From the NCBI GenBank assembly GCA_049840835.1, contig JASGJG010000010.1, forward strand, positions 1-64,000: a DNA stretch of 64,000 nucleotides, read 5' to 3'. Below are positions 36,382 through 45,614 of this stretch, piece by piece. This stretch comes from JANLTX01 sp049840835 (GTDB lineage: Bacteria; Armatimonadota; Armatimonadia; Armatimonadales; Armatimonadaceae). The notes under the pieces are model-generated. The model worked only from the letters and a program-made list of their open reading frames with translations, did no database searches and was not told where the DNA came from. Position 1 is the stretch's first letter, and every line of letters starts with the position of its first letter. The translations under genes and the position numbers were made by a program.

Positions 36382-38585
36382 TATTTCTTCCAGATGTCCT
36401 TCAGGGGATAGACGGTTAGCTCCTCAATAATAGCATCTCCTTCAAGGGCAAACGCCGGGCCGTTGTCTGTATGCAGCGAGCCGATGGTGTAAGCCGCCTC
36501 GCCCCCGTTCCAGAAGCTCTCCACAATGCCTCGATCAATAAAGAACCGAGCATCCAGGGAAACATTGGGATGGAGCACTGTAGGCTGATCGTTGCGCTTT
36601 AGCGTCTTCGTGGCGGCATCGTAGGCGAAATGGATGCTGCGAATCGTTGCCGATACGTTGCCACGAGTTTTGAGCACTATCTCTAGCCCTGCATCTCTCT
36701 TCAGCATCGCCAGCTTATTATTTGCCTCGGCAACAGTCGCGTTGCTAAGTTGCACCAGCGGCTTGCCGCGCAAGCTGTTCAGCTCCTCTACAGGCTCGAA
36801 GCAAAGCGTATCCTCGCCACCAATCGCCTTTAGCTGAAGCAGTAGTGGGAGCGTGCCGCACTGGTTGAAGTTCTCGCCGGGGAAACGAGTACCCTGTGCC
36901 CAGCCCATCATCACATGGCGGCCCTGTGGCGCGTTGCTAAACACCAATGCCGCGTAGTAGCTTGGTCCCTGGTGCGCCTTACGAACTTTGGTAACAGGCG
37001 TAAATTTCTGACCATCGAAGCGCCCTAGCTGATAGCAAGAGTTGAAGTCGATTCGGTCCGGCGTGCCCTGGGGGGAGTGATAGCCGCCATAGAGCAGCAT
37101 CAGCTCCTCACCTGTAGTTGGCGATTTCACCGGGATAAACTCTGGGCATTCGAACCAGCCGGGCAGAGAGTCCGTTTGCTCCCAATGCACCAGGTCTTTG
37201 GAGCGCAGAATCCGGTAGGTGTCCGGTCCGCCCACATAGAGCACCATCACATAGTGCTGCGAGGCTGCGTGCCAGATAACCTTGGGGTCTCGGTCTCCAT
37301 CTCCCATGTTCTTGACAACCGGGTTGCCCGGATAGCGCTTCCAGGTTTTTCCACCGTCTGGAGTCGTCGCAATGTGCTGGGAGAACGGTTCCGTGCCCGC
37401 GAAGAACAGCACCGGCGCCGGGAGCGCCACGCCTTCGTTCAGGCCGGGTAGGGGCTGCTGCTGCATAACAGCGGTGCCCGAATAGCACTGGCCCTGGCCA
37501 TTCGGAAATAGCGCCACGGGCCACTCTTCCCAGTGAATCAGATCTTTGCTGACGGAGTGCCCCCAGTGCATATCGAAGCCTGCGCCCCGGCTGGTAGTGG
37601 CAGGGTTGAACTGGTAGAAGATGTGGTACAGACCGTTCTGGTAGTAGCTCCCATTGATGTCGTTCATCCAACCCAGGCGCGGGCTGAAATGGAACCGAGG
37701 GCGGTACTCCGTAGCATAGGCTTTCGGGTCACGGATTTCTTTATTGCTGAGTTTCAGCTTGTTCAGCGCCTCGGCATCATGGGAGCGATAGCGCAGGGTA
37801 ACTGTCTTGCCCTTCAGCTCTCTTAAATCCGCCGAGTACCAGAAATCCGGCTCCTGCCCCGGCGTGGGAAACTCCACGTGCATGTAGCGCTGCAACTTGC
37901 CGTCTACTTCTATGCTCAGTTTCTCAAGGCCCGGCTTGTTCCCATCTTCGCGATGCACTAAGGGTAACTGCAGGAAGTCTGCGGTGATAGTCAGAGTGCG
38001 GGTGCGCTCAGCCAGCGGCGGCTTCGGTGTTCCAGCCAGAGGAATCTCGCCTTTATCGTCGGTTTGCATAATGTGGTCGATATTGATGTGGCCCCAGCCA
38101 CCCTTTCGCTGATCGATGATGATGAGAGAGGCGCTCTTGCCCAGGAATTCTGTTACATCCCACGCCGCCGGCTCCAGCCACTCTGTGCCGCCTGGCTGCG
38201 TGTTCGGCCCGGTAGCGATACGTACTACCTGACCGTCTACGATCAGAAACATGCATGTTTCCTTCCAGCCGCCGCCGCCAATCAGAAACGTGATGAACTT
38301 GCGCTGAATCTTGAAGTCCGGGGAGCTCAGCGTGCCGGTAGCATCGTCGCCGCCCAGGAACGAGTTCACTAATCCCTTGCCCTTGAAGCCACTGACTACC
38401 ATCTGGTTGCTCAGCGTGCCCCGCGCCGGGCCAGACCCGAAGGCATCACCCCTGGCCTGCCACTCGCCGTAGTCCTTACCCTCGAAGTCAGCGATTAGAA
38501 TCGGAGGCGCGGCGCGGCGTGCTGCTGCTGCGGCCAGCGTGACCAGGGAAGACATGCCTAAAAGGCAGAATTGGGCTCTTTTCAT
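36381..38585 (-). CDS. GH32 fructan hydrolase (levanase/inulinase type) with extra N-terminal domains
   Basis: The product has 734 aa. The signal peptide is MKRAQFCLLGMSSLVTLAAA. Two beta-sandwich-like domains (about 30-280) precede the GH32 propeller. The catalytic motifs are WMNDINGS (usual form WMNDPNG; Pro replaced by Ile, nucleophile Asp kept), DRDPKVIW (transition-state stabiliser Asp) and FECPEFIPV (acid/base Glu). It should hydrolyse levan, inulin or fructo-oligosaccharides outside the cytoplasm. The ATG overlaps the stop of the GH172-like gene (ATGA). Confidence 0.9.
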   Translation of the reverse strand: MKRAQFCLLGMSSLVTLAAAAARRAAPPILIADFEGKDYGEWQARGDAFGSGPARGTLSNQMVVSGFKGKGLVNSFLGGDDATGTLSSPDFKIQRKFITFLIGGGGWKETCMFLIVDGQVVRIATGPNTQPGGTEWLEPAAWDVTEFLGKSASLIIIDQRKGGWGHINIDHIMQTDDKGEIPLAGTPKPPLAERTRTLTITADFLQLPLVHREDGNKPGLEKLSIEVDGKLQRYMHVEFPTPGQEPDFWYSADLRELKGKTVTLRYRSHDAEALNKLKLSNKEIRDPKAYATEYRPRFHFSPRLGWMNDINGSYYQNGLYHIFYQFNPATTSRGAGFDMHWGHSVSKDLIHWEEWPVALFPNGQGQCYSGTAVMQQQPLPGLNEGVALPAPVLFFAGTEPFSQHIATTPDGGKTWKRYPGNPVVKNMGDGDRDPKVIWHAASQHYVMVLYVGGPDTYRILRSKDLVHWEQTDSLPGWFECPEFIPVKSPTTGEELMLLYGGYHSPQGTPDRIDFNSCYQLGRFDGQKFTPVTKVRKAHQGPSYYAALVFSNAPQGRHVMMGWAQGTRFPGENFNQCGTLPLLLQLKAIGGEDTLCFEPVEELNSLRGKPLVQLSNATVAEANNKLAMLKRDAGLEIVLKTRGNVSATIRSIHFAYDAATKTLKRNDQPTVLHPNVSLDARFFIDRGIVESFWNGGEAAYTIGSLHTDNGPAFALEGDAIIEELTVYPLKDIWKK

Positions 38586-40567
38586 GATGCAGGTTCCAGA
38601 ACGACACAGTCCAGACCCAGATAGTACCGTGGCCCGGTAGCATTCGGGTTTGCTCCAGCGACAGTTACCTGGATTATAAACCGTCCCTTATCCGGGCGAA
38701 AGACACCCAGTCGGAAGGGTTCAGATGGTTGCACCTCGGGGGCGTATCCATCGAAGGCTGACGCGCAGGGCATACCATTCACCCGAAAACGCAGAAGGCC
38801 GTAATCTTTGGCCTGTGTGGCATAGAGCACAAGCTGCCGGGGCTTACTATCTGGCGCCGGGAACTCCAGTTCCACCATGTCGCCCACACGCTCCGCCTTG
38901 ACCAGCAGGTGATGTGCGCCGCTCCAGCGCTCACTGCCCCACGGCTCCATATCCTGTGGCTCTACAAAGAAGTCACCAGACTTCCGAACCACAGTCATGC
39001 TCTCGCACTCGATAGCCCCTGGCTTGCGCGACCCAGCTTGAACCTCAGCTAGCGTTGGAACCGGCAATGCCGCTGCCTCCGGTTGTGGCTTCAAGTTAGT
39101 CGTTGCCCCCGGAAACGCGTACCAGTAGGTCGTGGCCGAATAAATCAGCGTGGTGGGGCGCCAGGAAATCAGCTCAATATCGACTTTGAGAGATTTCCGG
39201 AAGGGGATGCCATCTAGCTGGCGTGTGCGGGTCAGCACATTCCAACCCTGGGTACGCTGCTCATCAACCCGCACCTGGTTAGCAAATGGGGTCTGAATAA
39301 TTCCCTTTGGTGCATAGGAGTATCCGTAGTAGTCCTCTGTACCCGTGCCCATGTGCGACGGGAACGATTCGCCATCTACCCATATCTTCTCATCGCCCTC
39401 CCCATACCAGGTAGGCACCGGGTTGAACAGCGCCAGCGTATCGCCTGCATAAACCCCACGCCCCTGAATCTGCACATAGTTCCAGTCTTGAAGCGGCGGT
39501 GTGTGCAGCCCAGCTTCATGGTGCCAGGTAGCATGAAAGTGCATGGAGCGCTCATCCCACTTCCAGGGACTCACTATAGCTTTCAGTGTCGCCGCCACAG
39601 GCGTTTTACCTGTGTTGTGCAGAGAAACTCGCGCGGATTTCTGATAGGGCATGACCCAGCGGCAAGTCATGGTGCCATCCGTGCTCACCGTGCGGTACCA
39701 GCTCTGGAGCGCATTGATGCCCACGCCGCTGCCAAAGAAATCCGTCGCCGGGCACCACGCCGTTGTCTTCCCGTCAAAGCTCAGCTCGATAATCACGCTC
39801 CTGAGCGTGCGCTCTAACTCAGCGTTACCCTTCGGCTCTAGCTTCAATTCCAGTGTTTGTATGGCGTTCGAGCCAGCGGGCAAATCCAGCGCAGCTTGAT
39901 TGCCTGCCATCAGCGCTTTCTTCAGCTGAAAAGCCTTACCCTGTGCTGGTTTCGGCGGCGCCTCCAGTGTGCGGTTCGTGGTCTGAATCAACCCCCGCGC
40001 CGCCTGTAGCTGGGGGAGGGTAAACGTCGTGATTTCCGTGCCCGCTGCATAGGTGCGGTAGTTGATGTGGTAATAGCGTTGCCCCTGGCTCTTCTCTTCC
40101 CAGGTCACTTTGCAGTGGCGAGCGTAGGGAATCGGCAGATAGAGGTTATTACCACCACTCTTCGCTGAGTAGCCAGGATGAGGGTGCAACAGGGGGGCAT
40201 CTACGCCCGGCAGATTCCCTCGCAGCAGGTCGAATCCATGGAACGAGATTGTGGGTGTTGTTTCGCCATCTAAATAAATCCGCAACACACCATCTTTTTC
40301 GCCGCCTGCCGTGAGCCAGAAACGGACAATGACACCCGGTCCGGCGGCATCCATCAGTACCTGCTCTGTACGCCCCGAATTACTCTCCGTACGCAGGTAG
40401 TTATTGAAATCGTTGTTGGCGAACCAACCTGGCTTGTCCGGCGCCACCGTGGCGCGGTCGTAGCTGCTCACCTGGTGGCAGGTGAACTCTGCCTGCGGCC
40501 AGCGGGCAATAGAATCCGTATCCACCATCTCCTGCAGCAGAGACTCAAACGATATTGGGTTAGGCAT
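38582..40567 (-). CDS. DUF2961 / GH172-type glycosidase
   Basis: The product has 661 aa, starting MPNPISFESLLQEMVDTDSI. The start is ATG 40567, with AAGGAG about 10 bases upstream. The double jelly-roll family signatures are visible: GPGVIVRFWLT, LRIYLDGETTPTISF, GDEKIWVDGESFPSHMGTGT and EDYYGYSY; the Glu in GTGTEDY and nearby acidic residues are the likely catalytic set. Characterised GH172 members act on alpha-D-fructofuranosides (difructose dianhydride I) or D-arabinofuranosides. A C-terminal carbohydrate-binding-like domain follows. It is the first gene of the operon, and the fructokinase and GH32 neighbours favour a fructoside substrate. Confidence 0.87.
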   Translation of the reverse strand: MPNPISFESLLQEMVDTDSIARWPQAEFTCHQVSSYDRATVAPDKPGWFANNDFNNYLRTESNSGRTEQVLMDAAGPGVIVRFWLTAGGEKDGVLRIYLDGETTPTISFHGFDLLRGNLPGVDAPLLHPHPGYSAKSGGNNLYLPIPYARHCKVTWEEKSQGQRYYHINYRTYAAGTEITTFTLPQLQAARGLIQTTNRTLEAPPKPAQGKAFQLKKALMAGNQAALDLPAGSNAIQTLELKLEPKGNAELERTLRSVIIELSFDGKTTAWCPATDFFGSGVGINALQSWYRTVSTDGTMTCRWVMPYQKSARVSLHNTGKTPVAATLKAIVSPWKWDERSMHFHATWHHEAGLHTPPLQDWNYVQIQGRGVYAGDTLALFNPVPTWYGEGDEKIWVDGESFPSHMGTGTEDYYGYSYAPKGIIQTPFANQVRVDEQRTQGWNVLTRTRQLDGIPFRKSLKVDIELISWRPTTLIYSATTYWYAFPGATTNLKPQPEAAALPVPTLAEVQAGSRKPGAIECESMTVVRKSGDFFVEPQDMEPWGSERWSGAHHLLVKAERVGDMVELEFPAPDSKPRQLVLYATQAKDYGLLRFRVNGMPCASAFDGYAPEVQPSEPFRLGVFRPDKGRFIIQVTVAGANPNATGPRYYLGLDCVVLEPAS

Positions 40568-40634
40568 AATTTCAGTCTCCTTAGCATAGCACCGATATAA
40601 GTGGATTCTCTTGTGCGATAGCGCCAAAAAATGT

Positions 40635-40640
40635 GATAAT
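40635..40640 (+). promoter_or_regulatory. Extended -10 for leaderless PAS-AraC mRNA
   Basis: TGTGATAAT (extended -10, hexamer GATAAT at 40635-40640), with TTGTGC 18 bases upstream, ends 6 bases before ATG 40647. No Shine-Dalgarno fits, so the transcript is probably leaderless. Confidence 0.55.
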
Positions 40641-40646
40641 CCTGCC

Positions 40647-41390
40647 ATGGCACAATCTGCGCTGCAGACCGACTTTTTCACTCAAATGGCAGAGCCCCAT
40701 ATCTTGCGTGCTATGTTCGACCAGCTTCCTCATGTCTACTTTTTTGTGAAGGATAGAGAGAGCCACCTGATTGCTGCCAGCCGGGCCATCTTTGCGCGAC
40801 TGGGAGTAAAAGAGGAGCGCGAGATTGTTGGTGCGCGAGATGAAGACCTGTTCCCAGAACCAATTGCTCGGGGGTATCGGGACGATGACCAGCTTATCTA
40901 CCAGACCGGTAAGCCACTGCTGAACCGCCTGGAAGTCTGGTACGACGAGCAGCGAAACCTGGAGTGGTGCATTACAACCAAGATTCCGCTTTTGGGCAAA
41001 GATGGCTCCATCATTGGGCTCATGGGTATGACCCGGCCCGATGAAAGTCAGGCCCAACTGCCGCCCGAAAGCGCCGTGGCTCAGGTTGTGCAGCATATCT
41101 CAGAGCATGCAGAGCGTATCTTGAGTGTGCGGGAGCTGGCAGTTGCCTGCAACATGTCGGAGCGCACCCTATTCCGAAAAGTCGATAGTGCGCTGGGAGT
41201 GACTCCCTACGAACTCATGCTGCGTATCCGAATCCAGAAAGCAGCCGCAGCATTAGTACAGACGACCGAGAGCGTGAGTGCAATCGCACTCTCTCACGGC
41301 TTCTGCTACCAGAGCACGTTTACGCAGCACTTTCGCAAGCGCATTGGTATGACTCCTCGGCAGTTTCGACTGCGTCATACTCTTCGTTGA
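40647..41390 (+). CDS. PAS-AraC transcriptional regulator of the fructan operon
   Basis: The product has 247 aa. The PAS domain covers about residues 15-130 (FDQLPHVYFFVKDRESHLIA, IIGLMGMTRPDE). The AraC/XylS double helix-turn-helix covers about 145-245 (ILSVRELAVACNMSERTLFR, FCYQSTFTQHFRKRIGMTPR). A PAS sensor in place of the common cupin domain means the ligand may not be a sugar. It is divergent from the GH172-GH32 operon and therefore the likely activator. The start is set at ATG 40647; a longer in-frame start at 40611 would lie in the promoter. Confidence 0.88.
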   Translation: MAQSALQTDFFTQMAEPHILRAMFDQLPHVYFFVKDRESHLIAASRAIFARLGVKEEREIVGARDEDLFPEPIARGYRDDDQLIYQTGKPLLNRLEVWYDEQRNLEWCITTKIPLLGKDGSIIGLMGMTRPDESQAQLPPESAVAQVVQHISEHAERILSVRELAVACNMSERTLFRKVDSALGVTPYELMLRIRIQKAAAALVQTTESVSAIALSHGFCYQSTFTQHFRKRIGMTPRQFRLRHTLR

Positions 41391-41496
41391 GGAGGATTTT
41401 AGTGGCAGATTGCAGGCTCTTTCATTTTGGATATGTCTTAGGTCTGCTGTACATTGCGCTGTTCTGGTGCTAAGATGCAATGTGTTTTAGATATAG

Positions 41497-42348
41497 TTAA
41501 CCATCTAGTTCTGATTTCTTATTCATATATTCCTTATATTCCTCAAGTGTTCGAATCTCTTTAGTGGTGTTGTATTCATCTTGAATTGTAATTACACCTC
41601 CAGACTTAAAAGTTTCGATAATTTGTAATTGATTGTCTAATGCTAGGTGTAAAATTTCATTAGGGCTCAATCCCGTTTTAGACACAAGATTATCAACCAT
41701 CGTATATGTATTGCCAAATAAAACAAGTGTAGTGTCGCCTGATGAGTCTTTAACAAATGTACCACACGGGAGAATTAATACACCTTTCTCAGGAGAATGC
41801 TCGACATCTACACCCCAATGATCGTGTAACGCATCTATCAGGATTTGAATACCGTTTTGATATGACGAAAACCGCTCAAAACGTTTCTTTGTCAAATTCC
41901 GTAATCGGCGAAGTCCCTCACTGTTGAGAGTATTCCTGATAGGAATGTGGATATTAATAGTTTTACCAAGAGATTCGCTAGGAAGATCAATTACAGCATC
42001 AAGATAATTTTGGATGATTTCCCAGTATGTATTTCCTGATTTTACGTCATATATCATAAGCACTACTGGTTCTGAGAAGAGAGACCAGTGATTAATATGA
42101 ACAGAATCAATAGGAAATGAAATAATATTGCCATTATTTATTAGATATCTATTGATATGATCTGTTGCTTTTGATTGAGCAAATAATATCCATGGGGTAG
42201 CGTTGTTGTTTTCAAATACTCGTATGAGCAAATCTTCTCCATAATCTTGATTCAAATCTTCCACAGTCCAGCCAAGATGAGAGAAAATATTGCGGAGGCT
42301 TGCGCGGGCAATGTCCTCAATTATATGATTTCGAGTACGTTTTGGCAT
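41497..42348 (-). CDS. DUF4365 (PD-(D/E)xK nuclease-like) protein, AT-rich
   Basis: The product has 283 aa. Glu11 in IIEDIARASL, Asp39 in QDYGEDLLI and Gln58-Ser-Lys60 in FAQSKATDHI line up with the E, D and Q-x-K residues of restriction-endonuclease-like folds, and the arrangement is that of DUF4365. The C-terminal half (about 190-283) is unassigned. Base composition is much more AT-rich than the neighbours, and codon use differs (many AAT, ATT, TTA), which suggests acquisition by transfer. It stands alone. DUF4365 proteins often occur with defence genes, but no partner is seen here. Confidence 0.72.
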   Translation of the reverse strand: MPKRTRNHIIEDIARASLRNIFSHLGWTVEDLNQDYGEDLLIRVFENNNATPWILFAQSKATDHINRYLINNGNIISFPIDSVHINHWSLFSEPVVLMIYDVKSGNTYWEIIQNYLDAVIDLPSESLGKTINIHIPIRNTLNSEGLRRLRNLTKKRFERFSSYQNGIQILIDALHDHWGVDVEHSPEKGVLILPCGTFVKDSSGDTTLVLFGNTYTMVDNLVSKTGLSPNEILHLALDNQLQIIETFKSGGVITIQDEYNTTKEIRTLEEYKEYMNKKSELDG

Positions 42349-42616
42349 TTTAAATTTGTTGATTTCTTTATTTGATATTTTACTCTCAACTATTGAGGTT
42401 TTTTATATGCTATGTCTCAAAATCAGGCTATGTACAGCAATCTATATATCTGAACGAAGCTGTGGGGGTAAGAGGTGCCCATACTATCGGATTTGTTGAA
42501 TTCATTGTGATCATTGCAGTGGCTATGGGCCGGTAGGCAGAGATAGATAGCATTTCCTTAGAGAATGCCCTCCGCAGTTCCACTCTCACCTTAGCACATG
42601 CTAGAGCCTGTTTTGA
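42349..42616. other. AT-rich intergenic stretch, nothing recognised
   Basis: The gap between the DUF4365 gene and the heme oxygenase gene contains short interrupted frames, one ending in a hydrophobic stretch near 42510-42536, but no feature I can support apart from the promoter at its right end. Confidence 0.4.
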
Positions 42617-42622
42617 TATACT
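42617..42622 (+). promoter_or_regulatory. -10 of heme oxygenase-phytochrome operon
   Basis: TGATATACT (extended -10, hexamer TATACT) ends 7 bases before the TTG start at 42630. TTAGCA at 42591-42596 is a weak -35 with a 20-base spacer. This again implies a leaderless or nearly leaderless message. Confidence 0.45.
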
Positions 42623-42629
42623 TCAATTA

Positions 42630-43211
42630 TTGCTAACAGATACGCTTCGCTCTGGAACCCGCACTCACCACGACCGTATTGAGCAAAAGCTTGGCCTACC
42701 ACATCGCGTTACTTCGCAGGAAGAATACGTAGAACTGCTGACTGGCTTCTATGGCTTTTACCGCAGTGTGGAGCCGAAGTTGCAGGAGTGGCTCTCTGGT
42801 TTACCAGATTTCTGTATGGCCGAGCGCCAGAAATGGAACCTGCTGCGCCTGGATTTAACCGTGCTGGGTTTCAATGAAGGCACTATTGCCGCTATCCCTC
42901 TCTGTAGTACGCCGCCCGCTGTAGACACAGTGCCGCAGGCACTGGGCTGTCTGTATGTGTTGGAGGGCTCCACACTGGGCGGGCAGGTTATCTCGGCGCA
43001 TTTCAGGCGGGCTCTGGGGATAACCCCGGAAAACGGCGGGCGATACTTTCACGGCTATGGCTCCCAGACTGCAGAGTGCTGGCGCTCTTTCAAGGAAGCG
43101 CTTTTAATTTATTCGCAGCGCTATCCGGAGAATGACCTGGGTATACTGGAATCGGCGCGGGCAACTTTTGAATCGTTGGAAGCGTGGCTCTGCCGTGACT
43201 CGCGTGCATAG
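42630..43211 (+). CDS. bphO: Biliverdin-producing heme oxygenase (BphO)
   Basis: The product has 193 aa. It opens the heme ring to make biliverdin, the chromophore of the phytochrome encoded next. RSGTRTHHDRIEQ holds the predicted proximal heme ligand (His13 or His14). LYVLEGSTLGGQVISAHF is the signature of bacterial heme oxygenases. The only suitable start in frame is TTG 42630. It is 18 bases upstream of the phytochrome gene, so the two are co-expressed. Confidence 0.9.
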   Translation: MLTDTLRSGTRTHHDRIEQKLGLPHRVTSQEEYVELLTGFYGFYRSVEPKLQEWLSGLPDFCMAERQKWNLLRLDLTVLGFNEGTIAAIPLCSTPPAVDTVPQALGCLYVLEGSTLGGQVISAHFRRALGITPENGGRYFHGYGSQTAECWRSFKEALLIYSQRYPENDLGILESARATFESLEAWLCRDSRA

Positions 43212-43229
43212 CGTATAACAGAAAGAACT

Positions 43230-45587
43230 ATGGCCGAACTACCGACCGGCGATAACGGTGCATCACAAGGAAGTGGTACCGACGAGCTGTATTATCTGAA
43301 ACCCGAAGACCGTGTGGATCTGACCAACTGTGACCGGGAGCCGATCCATATCATTGCGCATGTGCAACCCCACGGTTTCCTGCTCGCCCTTGACCCGGAG
43401 AACCTGACGATTCGACAGGCCAGTGCTAACACAAGCACGTTTCTGGGAGTGGAAGCGGCAACGCTGACCGGGCAACGACTACAATCGCTGCTGGGCACAG
43501 ATGGCGACCTGTCTATCAAGACCCTGATGGATGCTGTTGCTTCAGGGCAGTTAGAAAAGAATCCCAGGTTCGTTTTTCGTACAGAACTGAAGGGGCATGG
43601 GCCATTCCATGTCGTGGCGCACACATACCGTGGTGTCTTGCTGCTGGAAGCGGAGTCGGTGGACCTGGGGCACTTCAATCCAGAACAGTTCAGTGGACTC
43701 CGAACAGCTCTGGCTCGCTTCGACTCTGCTCACTCCGTTATCGAGTTCGCGCAGGTAGCGTGCGAGGAAATCCGCCGCATCATGGGTTTCCACCGGGTCA
43801 TGCTCTACCGATTTCTGGACGATGAAAGTGGTGAGGTTATCGCCGAAGACCTGGATCCGGATGTGGCGAATTCGCAGGATTCCTATCTAGGACTCCGGTA
43901 TCCTGCCTCGGATATCCCCAAGCAGGCGCGAGCGCTGTTCGTGCTGAACACCGTGCGCGTAACCCCTGATGTGGGTTACGAACCTGCGCGGCTAGTCCCT
44001 ATGAAAGACCCGGTCACGGGCAGCTATCTGGACCTGAGCTACTGCCTGCTGCGCGGCCAATCGTCCATCCATTTAGAGTATCTGAAGAACATGGGGGTGT
44101 GCGCGTCGGTCTCTCTGGCGGTGGTACGAGATGGCAGGCTGTGGGGCCTATTCGCGGCACATCACTATGAGCCGAAACCTCTCTCCTATGATGTTCGTAG
44201 TGCGATTGAGTATCTCACTCGTGTAGTCTCCCTCCAGATGCCTGCCAAGGAACGTGAGGAATCGGCAGGATACACGGAGCAGATTCACCAGGTCATGGAG
44301 GCGCTAGTAGCGAACCTGGCCCTGAGTCGCTCGATGCTCTCTGCACTGGCAAGCCACACGACTACTGCTCTGGATCTGATGCACTGTGGCGGTTGCGCCG
44401 TTGTAATAGAAAACGAGTACCGCCTGTTAGGAACGACACCGCCCGAAGATGCCATTCACGGCCTCATACACTGGCTCAATAGCACACGGGCGAGTGCAGA
44501 GGAGTCTGAAGAGCTGGTGGTCACGAACTCTCTGATGACTCTATATCCGCCCGCGGAGCTATTTCTAGATAGTGCCTGTGGTCTACTGGCCATGCCGATA
44601 CCTGGCGAATCCGGAGACTGGGTGCTGTGGTTCCGCCCAGAGCTAGTTCATACGATTACCTGGGGGGGAAACCCGAACAAGCCCTATGAGCAGTTAGAGG
44701 AGGGGACTCGGCTTTCTCCACGAACCTCGTTTGCGGCCTGGCAGGAAGTTGTGCGGCAGAAGGCTGAGCCCTGGCAACCTATAGAGAAGGATGCTGCGCA
44801 GCGCCTGCGCCTGGCCATTGTCGAAGTCGCGCTTCGGCGCACGGCAGAGCTTGCCGCGCTGAACCGGGAGCTACAGCGCAGCAACGATGACCTGGATTCG
44901 TTTGCCTATGTAGCGTCCCATGATTTGAAAGAGCCGCTGCGGGGAATTCACAACTATGTGACATTTTTTCTGGAGGATCATGGGAAAGAGCTAGCCCCAG
45001 AGGCGCAGGGGCGCCTGAACGCGATAACGCGCATGGCAGAGCGCATGGATACCTTGCTGGACTCTCTGCTGCATTACTCGCGATTGGGCCGCCAGGAGCT
45101 TCAGACAAGCGCTCAGGATCTCAATATACTGCTCAAGGACGCGCTTGATTCACTGACTGCACGGCTTACAGAGTCTGGAGCGCGGCTGGAAGTGCCTCGA
45201 CCTTTGCCGATAGTTCGCTGTGAGCCGATACTGGTTATGGAACTGCTAACAAATATTATTAGCAATGGAATCAAATACAACAATAACAAGGACCCGTGGC
45301 TGGAAGTTGGGTATAGGGATAGTACAGACGACCCGACGGAGTCACCATTCCAGACAATCTATGTTCGAGACAACGGTATAGGGATTGCTCCGGAGCACCG
45401 GGAATCTGTGTTCCGCATCTTCAAACGGCTTCACGCTCGCCATGAATTCGGAGGCGGAAACGGGGCTGGTCTCACCATTGCGAGAAAGATAACGGAGCGG
45501 CACGGTGGGCGTATCTGGATAGAATCCACAGAGGGAGAAGGCACCACGGTCTATTTCACCCTACCTGCACCAGCGCAGGAGAAATAG
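43230..45587 (+). CDS. bphP: Bacteriophytochrome histidine kinase
   Basis: The product has 785 aa. The PAS domain has DLTNCDREPIHIIAHVQPHG, with Cys34 as the predicted biliverdin attachment site. The GAF domain contains YPASDIPKQARALF, a chromophore-pocket motif. The PHY domain contains LWFRPE and the tongue PRTSF. The HisKA domain has SHDLKEPLRG with phospho-accepting His564. The HATPase domain has NIISNGIKYN, DNGIGIAPEH and GAGLTIARKI. It should switch between red and far-red forms and phosphorylate a receiver; two receivers follow in the operon. Confidence 0.96.
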   Translation: MAELPTGDNGASQGSGTDELYYLKPEDRVDLTNCDREPIHIIAHVQPHGFLLALDPENLTIRQASANTSTFLGVEAATLTGQRLQSLLGTDGDLSIKTLMDAVASGQLEKNPRFVFRTELKGHGPFHVVAHTYRGVLLLEAESVDLGHFNPEQFSGLRTALARFDSAHSVIEFAQVACEEIRRIMGFHRVMLYRFLDDESGEVIAEDLDPDVANSQDSYLGLRYPASDIPKQARALFVLNTVRVTPDVGYEPARLVPMKDPVTGSYLDLSYCLLRGQSSIHLEYLKNMGVCASVSLAVVRDGRLWGLFAAHHYEPKPLSYDVRSAIEYLTRVVSLQMPAKEREESAGYTEQIHQVMEALVANLALSRSMLSALASHTTTALDLMHCGGCAVVIENEYRLLGTTPPEDAIHGLIHWLNSTRASAEESEELVVTNSLMTLYPPAELFLDSACGLLAMPIPGESGDWVLWFRPELVHTITWGGNPNKPYEQLEEGTRLSPRTSFAAWQEVVRQKAEPWQPIEKDAAQRLRLAIVEVALRRTAELAALNRELQRSNDDLDSFAYVASHDLKEPLRGIHNYVTFFLEDHGKELAPEAQGRLNAITRMAERMDTLLDSLLHYSRLGRQELQTSAQDLNILLKDALDSLTARLTESGARLEVPRPLPIVRCEPILVMELLTNIISNGIKYNNNKDPWLEVGYRDSTDDPTESPFQTIYVRDNGIGIAPEHRESVFRIFKRLHARHEFGGGNGAGLTIARKITERHGGRIWIESTEGEGTTVYFTLPAPAQEK

Positions 45588-45614
45588 AGACATGCCAATG
45601 CATCCATTAAGACT

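Noticed and set aside
42405..42540. Small membrane peptide upstream of heme oxygenase (ends FVEFIVIIAVAMGR)
   Set aside because: No start codon with a ribosome binding site in that frame; the hydrophobic run is short and could be chance in AT-rich DNA.
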